DNA of 64,000 nt from Oscillospiraceae bacterium (GTDB lineage: Bacteria; Bacillota; Clostridia; Oscillospirales; Oscillospiraceae). Position numbers and translations under genes: made by a program. A model generated the notes under the pieces. The model worked only from the letters and a program-made list of their open reading frames with translations. It made no database searches and had not been told where the DNA came from. The DNA lies in assembly GCA_910575695.1 (NCBI GenBank), contig CAJTGJ010000015.1, positions 1 through 64,000 of the forward strand, written 5' to 3'. Shown here one piece after another: positions 25,481 to 34,706 of the stretch (its first letter is position 1; every line of letters starts with the position of its first letter).

Positions 25481-26392
25481 TTACTTCGCCAGCTTGGCAA
25501 TCTCCTCGGCAAAGTTTTCCTGCTTCTTCTCGATGCCCTCGCCCTTCTCAAAGCGCACAGCATCCTTCAGGATAACGGCGCCGCCCAGTTTCTTGGCGGC
25601 GGCGGTCACGTACTGCTCCACAGTAACGTCGCCGTCCTTGACGAAGGCCTGCTGGAGCAGGCAGTTCTCAGCGTAGAACTTGTTCAGTTTGCCGGCCACA
25701 ATGTTCTCTTTGACCTTGTCGGGCTTGCTGGCCATCTTGGGGTCGTTGGCCATCTGAGCCAGCAGAATCTTCTTCTCCTCGTCCAGCACCTCCTGGGTGA
25801 CCTGAGCCTTGTCCAGGAAGCGGGGGTTCAAAGCGGCGATCTGCATGGCCAGGTCCTTGCCGATCTCGGTGGCATCGATGCCGCCGGTGACTTCCAGGTT
25901 AACCAACACGCCGATTTTGCCGCCAGCGTGGATATAGGGCACAGACACGCCGTCCGCAAAACGGGCGAAGCGGCGGACCTTGATGTTCTCTCCGATGACC
26001 AGAACCATCTCCTGCTGCTGCTGGGTGACGGTCAGGTCGGTGTTGTTGTACTTGCACTCCATCAGCGCGTCCATGTCGGCGGGAGCGCAGGAGGCCACAG
26101 TGGCGGCCACGCCCTTGACGAAGTCCACGAATTTCTCATTCTTGCCCACAAAGTCGGTTTCGGCGTTGACCTCAACCACCACGCCCACGCCGTCAATGAC
26201 GCCAGCGTAAGCCATGCCCTCGGCGGCGATGCGGCCGGCCTTCTTGGCGGAAGCGGCCAGACCCTTCTCGCGCAGCCATTCAACGGCCTTGTCCATGTCG
26301 CCGTCAGAGGCGGCCAGGGCCTTTTTGCAGTCCATCATGCCCACGCCGGTCATTTCCCGCAGGGCCTTTACATCCTGAGCAGTGATTGCCAT
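25481..26392 (-). CDS. tsf: elongation factor Ts
   Basis: A 303-residue EF-Ts, the guanine-nucleotide exchange factor for EF-Tu. The N-terminal UBA-like block VKALREMTGVGMMDCKKALA and the signature ETDFVGKNEKFVDFV and VNLEVTGGIDATE are present. Full length. It is paired with rpsB on the minus strand, 119 bases downstream of it, with a large GC-rich inverted repeat in the gap. Confidence 0.97.
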   Translation of the reverse strand: MAITAQDVKALREMTGVGMMDCKKALAASDGDMDKAVEWLREKGLAASAKKAGRIAAEGMAYAGVIDGVGVVVEVNAETDFVGKNEKFVDFVKGVAATVASCAPADMDALMECKYNNTDLTVTQQQQEMVLVIGENIKVRRFARFADGVSVPYIHAGGKIGVLVNLEVTGGIDATEIGKDLAMQIAALNPRFLDKAQVTQEVLDEEKKILLAQMANDPKMASKPDKVKENIVAGKLNKFYAENCLLQQAFVKDGDVTVEQYVTAAAKKLGGAVILKDAVRFEKGEGIEKKQENFAEEIAKLAK

Positions 26393-26426
26393 AATAATAT
26401 TCCTCCAGTATAAATTGATACACGCA

Positions 26427-26489
26427 GCAGGGGCCGCCGCCCTCGGCGGCCCGTTTTGCTGGCGGGGCGGCGAGGGCGCCGCCCCCTGC
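26427..26489. repeat. GC-rich inverted repeat between rpsB and tsf
   Basis: GCAGGGGCCGCCGCCCTCG (26427-26445) and CGAGGGCGCCGCCCCCTGC (26471-26489) are nearly perfect reverse complements around a 25-base loop, with a smaller nested GGGCCGCCGCC/GGCGGCCC hairpin on the left side. It may tune tsf expression relative to rpsB; there is no U-tract, so it is not a plain terminator. Confidence 0.6.
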
Positions 26490-26511
26490 AGGATTCTGCG
26501 TTTATATTTGA

Positions 26512-27237
26512 TTACACCTCGGCGGGAGCCTCCGCAGTCTCGGCGGCGGCATCCTGGCCCTGACGGCCCTCCTGCACGGCGTTGGCCATGACGGAGGAGA
26601 TCAGCTTGATGGCGCGGATGGCGTCGTCGTTGCCGGGGATGACGTAATCGATCTCATCGGGGTCGCAGTTGGTGTCCACGATGGCCACGATGGGGATATT
26701 CAGCTTGCGGGCTTCGTTAATGGCGTTGCGCTCCTTGCGGGGGTCCACCACAAACAGTGCGCCGGGGAGCTTCTTCATCTCCACCACGCCGCCCAGGTAC
26801 TTCTCCAGCTTGGAAATCTCGCCCAGCAGCTTCATGACTTCCTTCTTGGGGAGCATATCGAAGGTGCCGTCTTCCTGCATCTTCTTCAGCTGGTTCAGGC
26901 GGTCCACACGGGTGCGCATGGTCTTGAAGTTGGTCATCATGCCGCCCAGCCAGCGGGCGTTCACATAAAACATACCGCAGCGGCCGGCTTCCTCTTTGAT
27001 GGCCTCCTGGGCCTGCTTCTTGGTGCCCACGAACAGCAGGGACTGGCCGTTGGCGGACAGGTCCTTGACGAAGTTGTAGGCCTCCTCCAGCTTCTTCACG
27101 GTCTTCTGGAGATCAATGATATAGATGCCGTTGCGCTCGGTGTAAATGTAGGTGGCCATCTTGGGGTTCCACCGGCGGGTCTGGTGGCCGAAGTGGACAC
27201 CGGCCTCCAAAAGCTGCTTCATAGATACGACTGCCAT
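26512..27237 (-). CDS. rpsB: 30S ribosomal protein S2
   Basis: A 241-residue S2 protein beginning [20 protein letters not shown], with [38 protein letters not shown] and [20 protein letters not shown]. The C-terminus carries a 20-residue Ala/Glu-rich tail ([12 protein letters not shown]). AGGAGG precedes the start. It is the first gene of the rpsB-tsf operon. Confidence 0.97.
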   Translation of the reverse strand: MAVVSMKQLLEAGVHFGHQTRRWNPKMATYIYTERNGIYIIDLQKTVKKLEEAYNFVKDLSANGQSLLFVGTKKQAQEAIKEEAGRCGMFYVNARWLGGMMTNFKTMRTRVDRLNQLKKMQEDGTFDMLPKKEVMKLLGEISKLEKYLGGVVEMKKLPGALFVVDPRKERNAINEARKLNIPIVAIVDTNCDPDEIDYVIPGNDDAIRAIKLISSVMANAVQEGRQGQDAAAETAEAPAEV

Positions 27238-27346
27238 TGTTTCTTCCTCCTAAAATTGGTTTTTACCTCCGGGAGCGTCGTTTTTTTCGTCTATCCCGCA
27301 GGGGGACACCGGACGAAAAATCAGCTCTCGTGCGGACTGCCCGGGT

Positions 27347-27375
27347 ATTTTATCACGCGCGGCCGGGAAACGCAA
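27347..27375 (-). promoter_or_regulatory. rpsB promoter
   Basis: On the minus strand: TTGCGT (27375-27370), 17-base spacer, TAAAAT (27352-27347). The 105-base leader to rpsB could carry S2 autoregulation, but I do not see a structure I can name. Confidence 0.65.
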
Positions 27376-27406
27376 GGGCTTTTTGCAATTTTTTCAGAAA
27401 AAAGCG

Positions 27407-27673
27407 TCACCGGCGGACCCTGTCCCGGCGGCGGGCTTCTTTTCCGTCCACAAGGATGATGTCCTCCCCGAAGCGCTTGATGGACGGCCAGGGGAACACC
27501 TGGTCAGGATCCCTCCCCAGCAGGCCGAACAGCCGGGACCGTCCGCCCACCACGATGCTCTCGATGGCGCCCCGTTCCGGATCCAGCTCCACATCCTCCA
27601 CAAATCCGTACCGGGTGCCGTCGGAGATGTCGATCACCTCTTTATATTGCAGCTCGGCAATGCGGCAGACCAT
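27407..27673 (-). CDS. YlmC/YmxH family PRC-barrel protein
   Basis: An 88-residue protein: CRIAELQYKEVIDISDGTRY at the N-terminus, GFVEDVELDPERGAIESIVV, then a basic tail. This is the pattern of YlmC/YmxH proteins of spore-forming Firmicutes, annotated as sporulation-related with unknown activity. ATG 27673 follows GGAAGGAGGG; a longer frame is upstream leader. It stands alone, upstream of rpsB on the same strand and divergent from pyrH. Confidence 0.85.
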   Translation of the reverse strand: MVCRIAELQYKEVIDISDGTRYGFVEDVELDPERGAIESIVVGGRSRLFGLLGRDPDQVFPWPSIKRFGEDIILVDGKEARRRDRVRR

Positions 27674-27855
27674 AGTATACCCTCCTTCCACAGTTGGTAT
27701 CAGTGTATGAGGAGGGCTTGTGACACTATACATTGTGGGCAAAACGCAGATAAACGGAAAATACACGGAAAATTTTCAATTTGCCCCTATGCAAGTGGAA
27801 GGTTTTGTATTAAAATAGAAACACAATAAATTGGGATGGGAGCGTGACAGAAGTT

Positions 27856-28581
27856 ATGAGAGATCTGAAATACAAGCGCGTTCTGTTAAAGGTGAGCGGC
27901 GAGGCCCTGGGGGGCGAGGCCGGACGGGGGTTGGATTTCGACGTCATCGAAAGGGTGTGCGACGTTGTGGCCCGCTGCGCGGCGGAGGGTGCCCAGGTGG
28001 GCATCGTCGTGGGCGGCGGCAACTTCTGGCGGGGGCTGAAGGACGGCAAGGGTATGAGCAACCGCACCCGGGCCGACCATATGGGGATGCTGGCCACCTC
28101 CATCAACTGCCTGGCCCTGGCCGATGTGCTGGAGAACAAGGGCGTGGACGTGCGTGTGCAGACCGCCATTGAAATGAAATCCATCGCTGAGCCGTACATC
28201 CGCTCCCGGGCGGTCCGGCACCTGGAGAAGGGCAGGGTGGTGATTTTCGGCTGCGGCACCGGAAGCCCCTTTTTCTCCACCGACACCGCCGCGGTGCTGC
28301 GGGCGGCGGAGATCGGCGCGGACATTATCCTGCTGGCTAAGAACGTGGACGGGGTGTACAGCGCCGACCCGCTGAAGGACCCCGAGGCGGTGAAGTATGA
28401 CAGCATTACCTATGACGACGTGCTGGCCCGCCACCTGGGGGTAATGGATTCCACCGCCACCTCGCTGTGTATGGACAATAATATTCCGATCATTCTCTTC
28501 GCGCTGAAGGACCCGGAGAACATCCTCCGGGTGATCCACGGGGAGAAGATCGGCACCATTGTGAAGGAGGAAGTAAAATGA
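27856..28581 (+). CDS. pyrH: UMP kinase
   Basis: A 241-residue amino-acid-kinase-fold enzyme making UDP from UMP. Motifs: [62 protein letters not shown]. The start is uncertain: GTG 27844 has GGGAG almost touching it, whereas ATG 27856 gives the family's usual N-terminus. It overlaps frr by four bases. It is first in the pyrH-frr-uppS-cdsA-dxr-rseP-ispG-polC cluster typical of Firmicutes. Confidence 0.95.
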   Translation: MRDLKYKRVLLKVSGEALGGEAGRGLDFDVIERVCDVVARCAAEGAQVGIVVGGGNFWRGLKDGKGMSNRTRADHMGMLATSINCLALADVLENKGVDVRVQTAIEMKSIAEPYIRSRAVRHLEKGRVVIFGCGTGSPFFSTDTAAVLRAAEIGADIILLAKNVDGVYSADPLKDPEAVKYDSITYDDVLARHLGVMDSTATSLCMDNNIPIILFALKDPENILRVIHGEKIGTIVKEEVK

Positions 28582-29132
28582 ACGATTTCTGCAGGAGCTA
28601 CGACGAGAAAATGGGCAAGACCATCGAATCGGTAAAGGGCGACTTTGCCAGCGTCCGGGCGGGCCGGGCCAACGCGGGCGTGCTGGACCGCATCCAGGTG
28701 GAGTATTACGGCACCCCCACCCCCATCCAGCAGGTGGCCAGCATCTCCACCCCGGACCCCCGCACCCTCCAGATCCAGCCCTGGGACGCCAGCATTTTGA
28801 AGGCCATTGAAAAAGCCATCCAGAGCTCCGACCTGGGCATCAACCCCCAGAATGATGGGCGGGTGCTCCGTCTGGCCTTTCCCCAGCTGACGGAGGAGCG
28901 GCGTATGGAGCTGACCCGCCAGGTGCGCAAGTACGGCGAGAACGGCAAGATAGCCATCCGCAATATCCGCCGGGACGCCATGGACAAGCTGAAGGCCCTG
29001 GAGAAAAAGTCGGAGATCACCGAGGACGACCGCAAAGAGGATGAGAAGGAGCTCCAGGAGCTGACCGACAAGCGGTGCAAGGAGATCGACGCCCTCACCG
29101 CCGCAAAGGAAAAGGAACTGATGGCCGTCTGA
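28578..29132 (+). CDS. frr: ribosome recycling factor
   Basis: A 184-residue RRF that splits post-termination ribosomes with EF-G. Conserved blocks are [54 protein letters not shown] and [20 protein letters not shown]. The start codon overlaps the pyrH stop (ATGA), indicating coupling. Confidence 0.97.
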   Translation: MNDFCRSYDEKMGKTIESVKGDFASVRAGRANAGVLDRIQVEYYGTPTPIQQVASISTPDPRTLQIQPWDASILKAIEKAIQSSDLGINPQNDGRVLRLAFPQLTEERRMELTRQVRKYGENGKIAIRNIRRDAMDKLKALEKKSEITEDDRKEDEKELQELTDKRCKEIDALTAAKEKELMAV

Positions 29133-29142
29133 GCCATGGCAG

Positions 29143-29183
29143 AGCATAGCTGCGCAAGCGGGGCACGCCCCCGCTTGTATGCT
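29143..29183. other. hairpin after frr
   Basis: Two stacked stems, AGCATA/TATGCT outside and AAGCGGGG/CCCCGCTT inside (29156-29163 with 29169-29176). No U-tract follows, so it may be a processing or stabilising structure rather than a terminator. Confidence 0.5.
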
Positions 29184-29267
29184 GTCTGTCCCCGGCGGTC
29201 CCGGCTTATGATCTTATGAGCGGGTTCTTTTTTGTCAACACTATCAATATGTTAGGATGCGTGCAAT

Positions 29268-30014
29268 ATGGCTTTCTTTCGCCGACAAAAGGCCAGGCCG
29301 CCAAAGGTGGACCTGGAGCATCTGCCCTGCCATGTGGCCATCATCATGGACGGCAACGGCCGCTGGGCCAAGAGCCGCGGCCTGCCCCGGAAAGCGGGCC
29401 ACGCCGCCGGGGCTGAGACCTTCCGCACCATTGCCACCTTCGCCAAGGAGCTGGGGCTGGATTACCTGACGGTGTACGCCTTTTCCACCGAGAACTGGAA
29501 ACGGCCTGACGACGAGGTGTCCTCCATCATGAAGCTGCTGGAGAAGTACCTCCACGAGGCCATCGAGACTATGGCCAGGGACAAGGTAAAAATGGCCTTT
29601 TTCGGCGATCTGTCCCCGCTGGCCCCCCATCTCCAGGCCCTGTGCCGGAAGACGGAGGAGATCTCCAGGGGCTATGACGGCTGTCAGGTGAACATCTGCC
29701 TCAATTACGGCGGCCGGGATGAGCTGATGCGGGCGGCGCGGGCCTTTGCGCTGGACTGCGCGGAGGGCCGGGCGGACCCGGGGCACCTGACCGAGGAGGC
29801 ATTTGGGCGCTATCTCTATTCCGCCGGGGTGCCCGACCCGGACCTTGTCATCCGCCCCAGCGGGGAAATGCGGCTGTCCAATTTTTTGCTGTGGCAGTCG
29901 GCCTACGCGGAGTTCTATGTGACGGACGTGCTTTGGCCTGATTTTACCAAGGACGATTTTCTGCGCGCCATGGCGGCTTACCAGGGCCGATCCCGGCGGT
30001 ATGGAGGTGTGTGA
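29268..30014 (+). CDS. uppS: isoprenyl (undecaprenyl diphosphate) transferase
   Basis: A 248-residue cis-prenyltransferase that makes the undecaprenyl carrier for wall synthesis. Signature residues are in HVAIIMDGNGRWAKSRGLPR (catalytic Asp), TVYAFSTENWKRP, and DLVIRPSGEMRLSNFLLWQS. Full length. The upstream gap holds the hairpin at 29143 but no strong promoter. The stop is one base before the cdsA start. Confidence 0.96.
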   Translation: MAFFRRQKARPPKVDLEHLPCHVAIIMDGNGRWAKSRGLPRKAGHAAGAETFRTIATFAKELGLDYLTVYAFSTENWKRPDDEVSSIMKLLEKYLHEAIETMARDKVKMAFFGDLSPLAPHLQALCRKTEEISRGYDGCQVNICLNYGGRDELMRAARAFALDCAEGRADPGHLTEEAFGRYLYSAGVPDPDLVIRPSGEMRLSNFLLWQSAYAEFYVTDVLWPDFTKDDFLRAMAAYQGRSRRYGGV

Positions 30015-30015
30015 C

Positions 30016-30840
30016 ATGGCAAAACGGATCCTTGTGGCGGTGATTTTTGTGCCGCTTCTGCTGGTGGTGATGCTGCTCCTGCCATCCATTGCCTGGACGG
30101 CAGTGGTATGCTTTATCTCGGCTGCGGCCTCATATGAGCTGATGCGGGCCACGGGGGAGGGGAAGATTACCCTGCCCATGCAGCTGGTGACCATTCTGTC
30201 TGCCGCCGTGCTCCCTCTGGGGAGCTGGGCAGAGCTGGGCACCGCCTATGTGAATTTGTGCTCCTTCGTGATGATGACGGTGTGCTTCTGGTGTGCCATC
30301 CGGGCCTATGACGGACACAGCGCCCTGGTGGGCTTTTTCCAAGTGCTGGTGTGCCTGTTCGGCGGGGTGATCATCCCCCTGGCCCTGTCGGCTCTGGTGG
30401 GCCTGCGGTGCATGGAGTATGGGAAATATCTGGTGCTGTTCGCGGTGCTTCTGGCCTTTGTGACCGATGCGGGGGCCTATTTTGCCGGGGTGTTCCTGGG
30501 GAAGCACCGGGGGATCACCCAGGTCAGCCCCAACAAGAGCGTGGAGGGGTATATCGGCGGCTTTGCGGCCGGTGTGGCCTTTGCCTTGATTTACGGCCTG
30601 GTAATCACGGAAATGGCCCGGATGCCCGCCAGCCTGCTGTCCCTGGGGCTTTGCGGGCTGTTCGGCGCGCTGGCCACTGAGGTGGGCGATCTGGCGTTTT
30701 CCTTTGTGAAGCGGCAGTACGGCGTGAAGGACTACGGAAACCTTCTGCCCGGCCACGGGGGGATGCTGGACCGGTTTGACAGTATGCTGTTCTGTGCCCC
30801 GGTGGTGTTGTTTATCGTGCGGTTCCTGCCGGTATTTTGA
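30016..30840 (+). CDS. cdsA: phosphatidate cytidylyltransferase
   Basis: A 274-residue integral membrane enzyme making CDP-diacylglycerol. About eight helices are visible, and the C-terminal signature reads KDYGNLLPGHGGMLDRFDSM. TDAGAYFAGVFLGKHRGI and SPNKSVEGYIGG are also conserved. ATG 30016 is chosen over 30001 because GGAGGTG at 30003-30009 is correctly spaced for it. Confidence 0.94.
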   Translation: MAKRILVAVIFVPLLLVVMLLLPSIAWTAVVCFISAAASYELMRATGEGKITLPMQLVTILSAAVLPLGSWAELGTAYVNLCSFVMMTVCFWCAIRAYDGHSALVGFFQVLVCLFGGVIIPLALSALVGLRCMEYGKYLVLFAVLLAFVTDAGAYFAGVFLGKHRGITQVSPNKSVEGYIGGFAAGVAFALIYGLVITEMARMPASLLSLGLCGLFGALATEVGDLAFSFVKRQYGVKDYGNLLPGHGGMLDRFDSMLFCAPVVLFIVRFLPVF

Positions 30841-30850
30841 GGTTTGAAGC

Positions 30851-31999
30851 ATGAAACGGACATTATCCATTTTAGGCTCCAGCGGTTCCATCGGACGGCA
30901 GACGCTGAAGGTGGCGGAGGCCTGCGGCCACGAAGTGGCGGCGATCACAGTGAACAAAAGCGTGGAGCTGGCCGAGGCCCAGGCCCGGCAGTTCCATCCC
31001 CGGCTGGTGGCGGCGGTGGACGAAAGCGCGGCCGCTGACCTGCGCCTGCGGCTGGCGGATACGGATATCAAGGTCCTGCCGGGGCAGGAAGGGCTGCTGG
31101 AAGCGGCGTCCCTGCCTGAGGCGGATACGGTAGTTACCGCCATCGTTGGGGTGGCGGGCCTGCGGCCCACCCTCGCCGCCATTGACGGCGGCAAGCGCAT
31201 CGCCCTGGCCAACAAGGAGACGCTGGTGTGTGCCGGGGAGCTGGTGATAACCCGGGCCCGCGAGAAGGGGGCGGAGATCGTCCCCGTGGATTCGGAGCAT
31301 TCCGCTATCTTCCAGTGCCTCCAGGGGCGCCGGGACAGGGGGGCGGTGCGCCGCCTGATCATCACCGCGTCCGGCGGACCGTTCTTCGGGAAAACCTATA
31401 AAGAGCTTTCTCTTGTCACTAAAGAACAGGCGCTGAAGCACCCCAACTGGACCATGGGGGCGAAAATCACCATTGATTCCGCCACTCTGATGAATAAAGG
31501 GCTGGAGCTGATCGAGGCCATGCGGCTGTATGCCATGCCCCCCGAGCGCATCCAGATCGTGGTGCATCGGGAGAGCATCATCCATTCTCTGGTGGAGTTT
31601 GAGGACGGAGCCATCCTGGCCCAGCTGGGAAGCGCGGATATGTGCCTGCCAATCCAATATGCCCTCACCTGGCCGGAGCGGACAGCGGGGCCAGCCAAAC
31701 CGCTGGACCTGCTGGAGTGCCCTCCGCTGACCTTCCAGAAGCCAGACCCGGAGACATTCCGCTGTCTGGGGCTGGCCCTGGAGTGCGCCAGACGGGGCGG
31801 CACGTCCACCGCTATCCTCAATGGCGCCAACGAGGCGGCGGTGGCCCTGTTTTTGGAGGACAAAATCGGTTTTCTGGACATTGCCCGGCTGGTAGAGCGG
31901 GCGCTGGAGCGGGTGCCTGTGGCGGGCGCCCCCGGTTTGGAGGACATTTTTGAGGCAGACCGCGCCGCCCGTGAGGCGGTTGAACAAGCTGTGAGGTGA
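30851..31999 (+). CDS. dxr: DXP reductoisomerase
   Basis: A 382-residue enzyme of the MEP isoprenoid pathway, converting DXP to MEP with NADPH. N-terminal LSILGSSGSIGRQTLKVAEA, ALANKETLVCAGELV, VPVDSEHSAIFQCLQ, ITASGGPFFGKTYKEL and DSATLMNKGLELIEA are diagnostic. It is upstream of rseP and ispG, so two MEP-pathway genes share the cluster. Confidence 0.97.
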   Translation: MKRTLSILGSSGSIGRQTLKVAEACGHEVAAITVNKSVELAEAQARQFHPRLVAAVDESAAADLRLRLADTDIKVLPGQEGLLEAASLPEADTVVTAIVGVAGLRPTLAAIDGGKRIALANKETLVCAGELVITRAREKGAEIVPVDSEHSAIFQCLQGRRDRGAVRRLIITASGGPFFGKTYKELSLVTKEQALKHPNWTMGAKITIDSATLMNKGLELIEAMRLYAMPPERIQIVVHRESIIHSLVEFEDGAILAQLGSADMCLPIQYALTWPERTAGPAKPLDLLECPPLTFQKPDPETFRCLGLALECARRGGTSTAILNGANEAAVALFLEDKIGFLDIARLVERALERVPVAGAPGLEDIFEADRAAREAVEQAVR

Positions 32000-32006
32000 A
32001 CACATT

Positions 32007-33077
32007 TTGGTAAGACTTCTGTATATTTTGCTGGCGATCCTGCTGTTTGGCGTGATGATTGCCATCCATGAGTTCGGGCATTTCCTTACCGCCAAGCTGT
32101 TGGGGGTAAAGGTGAACGAATTTGCCATCGGCATGGGCCCTGCGCTGTGGAGCAGGCAGAAAGGGGAAACCCTTTACGCCCTGCGCGCTTTCCCTGTTGG
32201 CGGCTACTGCGCTATGGAGGGGGAGGACGAGGATACCGGCGACCCCAGGGCGTTCGCGCGGCAGGCGGGATGGAAAAAGATCATCATCCTGTGTGCCGGG
32301 GCGTTCATGAACTTCGTGCTGGGGCTGGTGATCACGGTGGCGCTGTTCCTGGGCATTACCCAGGCCCGGACGCCGGTGGTCACCCAGTTTGCCGACGGCT
32401 TCCAGCACCGGGGGGCGGACGGCCTGATGGAGGGCGACCGCATTGTCAGCGTGGACGGCCACGGCATCTGGATGTATGCCGACGTACAGAATTATCTTGC
32501 CCGCAATGACGGCCATGGCGTGGACCTGATCGTGGTGCGGGACGGAAAGCGGATCACCCTGAATGATTTTCCCATGGGCCGCTATGACTATGAATATCAG
32601 GGCGGCCTCTACCACGGCTTCGGCCTGATTTTTGGAGAGATAGACGACCTGTCCATCCCGGAGCGCATCTGCCAGGGCGCGGTCCAGACCTTTGATTTTG
32701 TGCGTATCGTCTGGATGAGCCTGGGCGATCTGGTGACGGGCCGGGTGGCGGTGTCTGAGCTGTCCGGCGTGATCGGCGTGGTGGATGTGGTGTCCGAGGT
32801 GGGGACCCAGTCGGCGTCCATCACGGCGGGGGTTCAGAACGTGTTTTACTTCATGGCCCTGATTTCCGTCAACCTGGCGGTGATGAATTTGCTTCCCATC
32901 CCGGCGCTGGACGGCGGGCGTGTGTTTTTTGTCCTGCTGAACGGCTTGGTCTACGCGGTGAGCCGCCGGCGCATCCCGGAGCGGTATGAGGGCTATGTCC
33001 ACGCTGGGGCGTTTGTGCTGCTGCTGGCGCTGATGGCGGTGGTGGCCCTCCACGATATTTGGAATATTTTTGTTTAG
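32007..33077 (+). CDS. rseP: site-2 intramembrane protease
   Basis: A 356-residue RseP/RasP zinc protease. The first helix holds HEFGHFLTAKLLGV (HExxH), a PDZ-like domain is seen near RGADGLMEGDRIVSVDG, and the last helices hold NLLPIPALDGGRV, the third ligand motif. The proposed TTG start at 32007 has GAGGTG upstream. It cleaves anti-sigma factors or signal peptides within the membrane; its substrate here is not evident. Confidence 0.92.
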   Translation: MVRLLYILLAILLFGVMIAIHEFGHFLTAKLLGVKVNEFAIGMGPALWSRQKGETLYALRAFPVGGYCAMEGEDEDTGDPRAFARQAGWKKIIILCAGAFMNFVLGLVITVALFLGITQARTPVVTQFADGFQHRGADGLMEGDRIVSVDGHGIWMYADVQNYLARNDGHGVDLIVVRDGKRITLNDFPMGRYDYEYQGGLYHGFGLIFGEIDDLSIPERICQGAVQTFDFVRIVWMSLGDLVTGRVAVSELSGVIGVVDVVSEVGTQSASITAGVQNVFYFMALISVNLAVMNLLPIPALDGGRVFFVLLNGLVYAVSRRRIPERYEGYVHAGAFVLLLALMAVVALHDIWNIFV

Positions 33078-33090
33078 GCAGGTGCGGACC

Positions 33091-34128
33091 ATGACCAGGC
33101 AAATCAACGCAGGAGGCGTCCCCATTGGCGGGGGCGCCCCTGTTTCCATCCAGTCCATGACCAATACTCCCACCCATGACGTGGAGGCCACTCTGGCCCA
33201 AGTTCGGGCGCTGGCGGCGGCGGGGTGCGATATCGTCCGGGTGGCGGTGCCCGATATGAAGGCAGCTAAGGCCGTCGGCCCGCTGAGCGCGGGCAGTCCG
33301 GTGCCGCTGGTGGCGGATATCCATTTTGACTACCGCCTCGCCCTGGAGGCGGCGGAGCAGGGGATCGACAAGATCCGTATCAACCCCGGCAACATCGGTG
33401 CGCCGGAACGGGTGGAGGCGGTGGCCAAAGCCTGTAAGGAGCGGGGCATTCCCATCCGGATTGGAGTGAACGGAGGCTCTTTAGAGAAACATCTGCTGGA
33501 AAAATACGGAGGCCCCACGCCGGAAGCGATGGTGGAAAGCGCGTTAGGGCACATCAGACTGCTGGAGCGGTATGGGTTTGAGGATATCTGCGTGTCGCTG
33601 AAGGCGTCCTCGGTTCCCGTTACCATGCGGGCCTTCCGGCTCATGGCGGAACGGTACGATTATCCCCTTCACCTGGGCGTCACCGAGGCGGGGACGCGGG
33701 AAATCGGCGAGCTGAAAGCGGCGGCGGGCATCGGCGGCCTGCTGGCTCTGGGCATCGGGGACACCCTGCGGGTGAGCCTCACCGCAGACCCGGTGGAGGA
33801 GGTCTTTGCCGCCCGGAACATCCTGAAGGCCGTCGGCCTGCGCCGGGAGGGGCCGGAGCTGATTGCCTGCCCCACCTGCGGCCGGACGCAGATCGAGCTG
33901 ATTCCCATGGCGAAACAGGTGGAGGAGCTTTTGAAGGACGTGGACAAGCCCATCACCGTGGCGGTGATGGGGTGTGTGGTCAACGGCCCCGGCGAGGCCA
34001 GCCATGCCGATGTGGGGCTGGCGGGCGGCAAGGGCGAGGGCGTATTGTTCAAACACGGCCAGATCGTGGCCAGGGTGCCGGAGCGTGAGCTGGTGCCAGG
34101 GCTGATGAAGCTGATTGAGGAATTGTGA
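33091..34128 (+). CDS. ispG: HMBPP synthase (flavodoxin-type IspG)
   Basis: A 345-residue 4Fe-4S enzyme of the MEP pathway, converting MEcPP to HMBPP. VSIQSMTNTPTHDVEATLAQ, DIHFDYRLALEA and RINPGNIGAPERV form the TIM barrel; cluster ligands are in CPTCGRTQIEL and the later VMGCVVNGPGEASHADVGLA. ATG 33091 gives the usual N-terminus. It is 13 bases after rseP. Confidence 0.96.
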   Translation: MTRQINAGGVPIGGGAPVSIQSMTNTPTHDVEATLAQVRALAAAGCDIVRVAVPDMKAAKAVGPLSAGSPVPLVADIHFDYRLALEAAEQGIDKIRINPGNIGAPERVEAVAKACKERGIPIRIGVNGGSLEKHLLEKYGGPTPEAMVESALGHIRLLERYGFEDICVSLKASSVPVTMRAFRLMAERYDYPLHLGVTEAGTREIGELKAAAGIGGLLALGIGDTLRVSLTADPVEEVFAARNILKAVGLRREGPELIACPTCGRTQIELIPMAKQVEELLKDVDKPITVAVMGCVVNGPGEASHADVGLAGGKGEGVLFKHGQIVARVPERELVPGLMKLIEEL

Positions 34129-34138
34129 GGAAAGGGAC

Positions 34139-34690
34139 ATGAAGCATATTGGAACGCAGTACATAGAGACGGAGCGGCTGATCCTGCGGCAGTTTGCGCT
34201 GACCGACGCTCCCGCCATGTTCGCCAACTGGGCCAGCGACGACGAGGTGACGAAGTTCCTCACCTGGCCCACCCACGCCGATGTCTCGGTGACGGAGGGC
34301 ATCCTGGGGGAGTGGGTGTCCCAGTATGGGGACGATATCTATTACAACTGGGCCATCGTCTTGAAGGAACACGGTCCGGAACCCGTGGGAAATATCAATG
34401 TGGCGCACTGGCATGAGAACGGGGATACCCCGGAGATTGGCTACTGCATGGGCAGACGCTGGTGGCACCGGGGGATTATGACCGAGGCCCTGGGCGCGGT
34501 GCTTGATTTCCTGTTCGAGCGGGTGGGGGTGGAGCAAATTGTGGCCCTCCATGACACCAATAACCCCCATTCCGGCGGCGTCATGCGCAAATGCGGCATG
34601 GTTTTTGACGGTGTGCAGGAGAAGGCAGGCAAAAACAACCAGGGCGTCGTGGACATGGCCCGCTATGTCCTCAAGGCCGGCGACAGATAA
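34139..34690 (+). CDS. GNAT N-acetyltransferase (RimJ/RimL type)
   Basis: A 183-residue acetyltransferase. IETERLILRQFALTDAPAMF is the classic start of this subgroup, followed by GNINVAHWHENGDTPEIGYC and RWWHRGIMTEALGAVLDFLF (acetyl-CoA loop). The substrate is unknown. It sits between ispG and polC, where most relatives have these two genes closer together, so it is probably an insertion into the cluster. GAGGAAAGG supports the ATG. Confidence 0.88.
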   Translation: MKHIGTQYIETERLILRQFALTDAPAMFANWASDDEVTKFLTWPTHADVSVTEGILGEWVSQYGDDIYYNWAIVLKEHGPEPVGNINVAHWHENGDTPEIGYCMGRRWWHRGIMTEALGAVLDFLFERVGVEQIVALHDTNNPHSGGVMRKCGMVFDGVQEKAGKNNQGVVDMARYVLKAGDR

Positions 34691-34706
34691 GGAGCGAGAC
34701 AAAACG

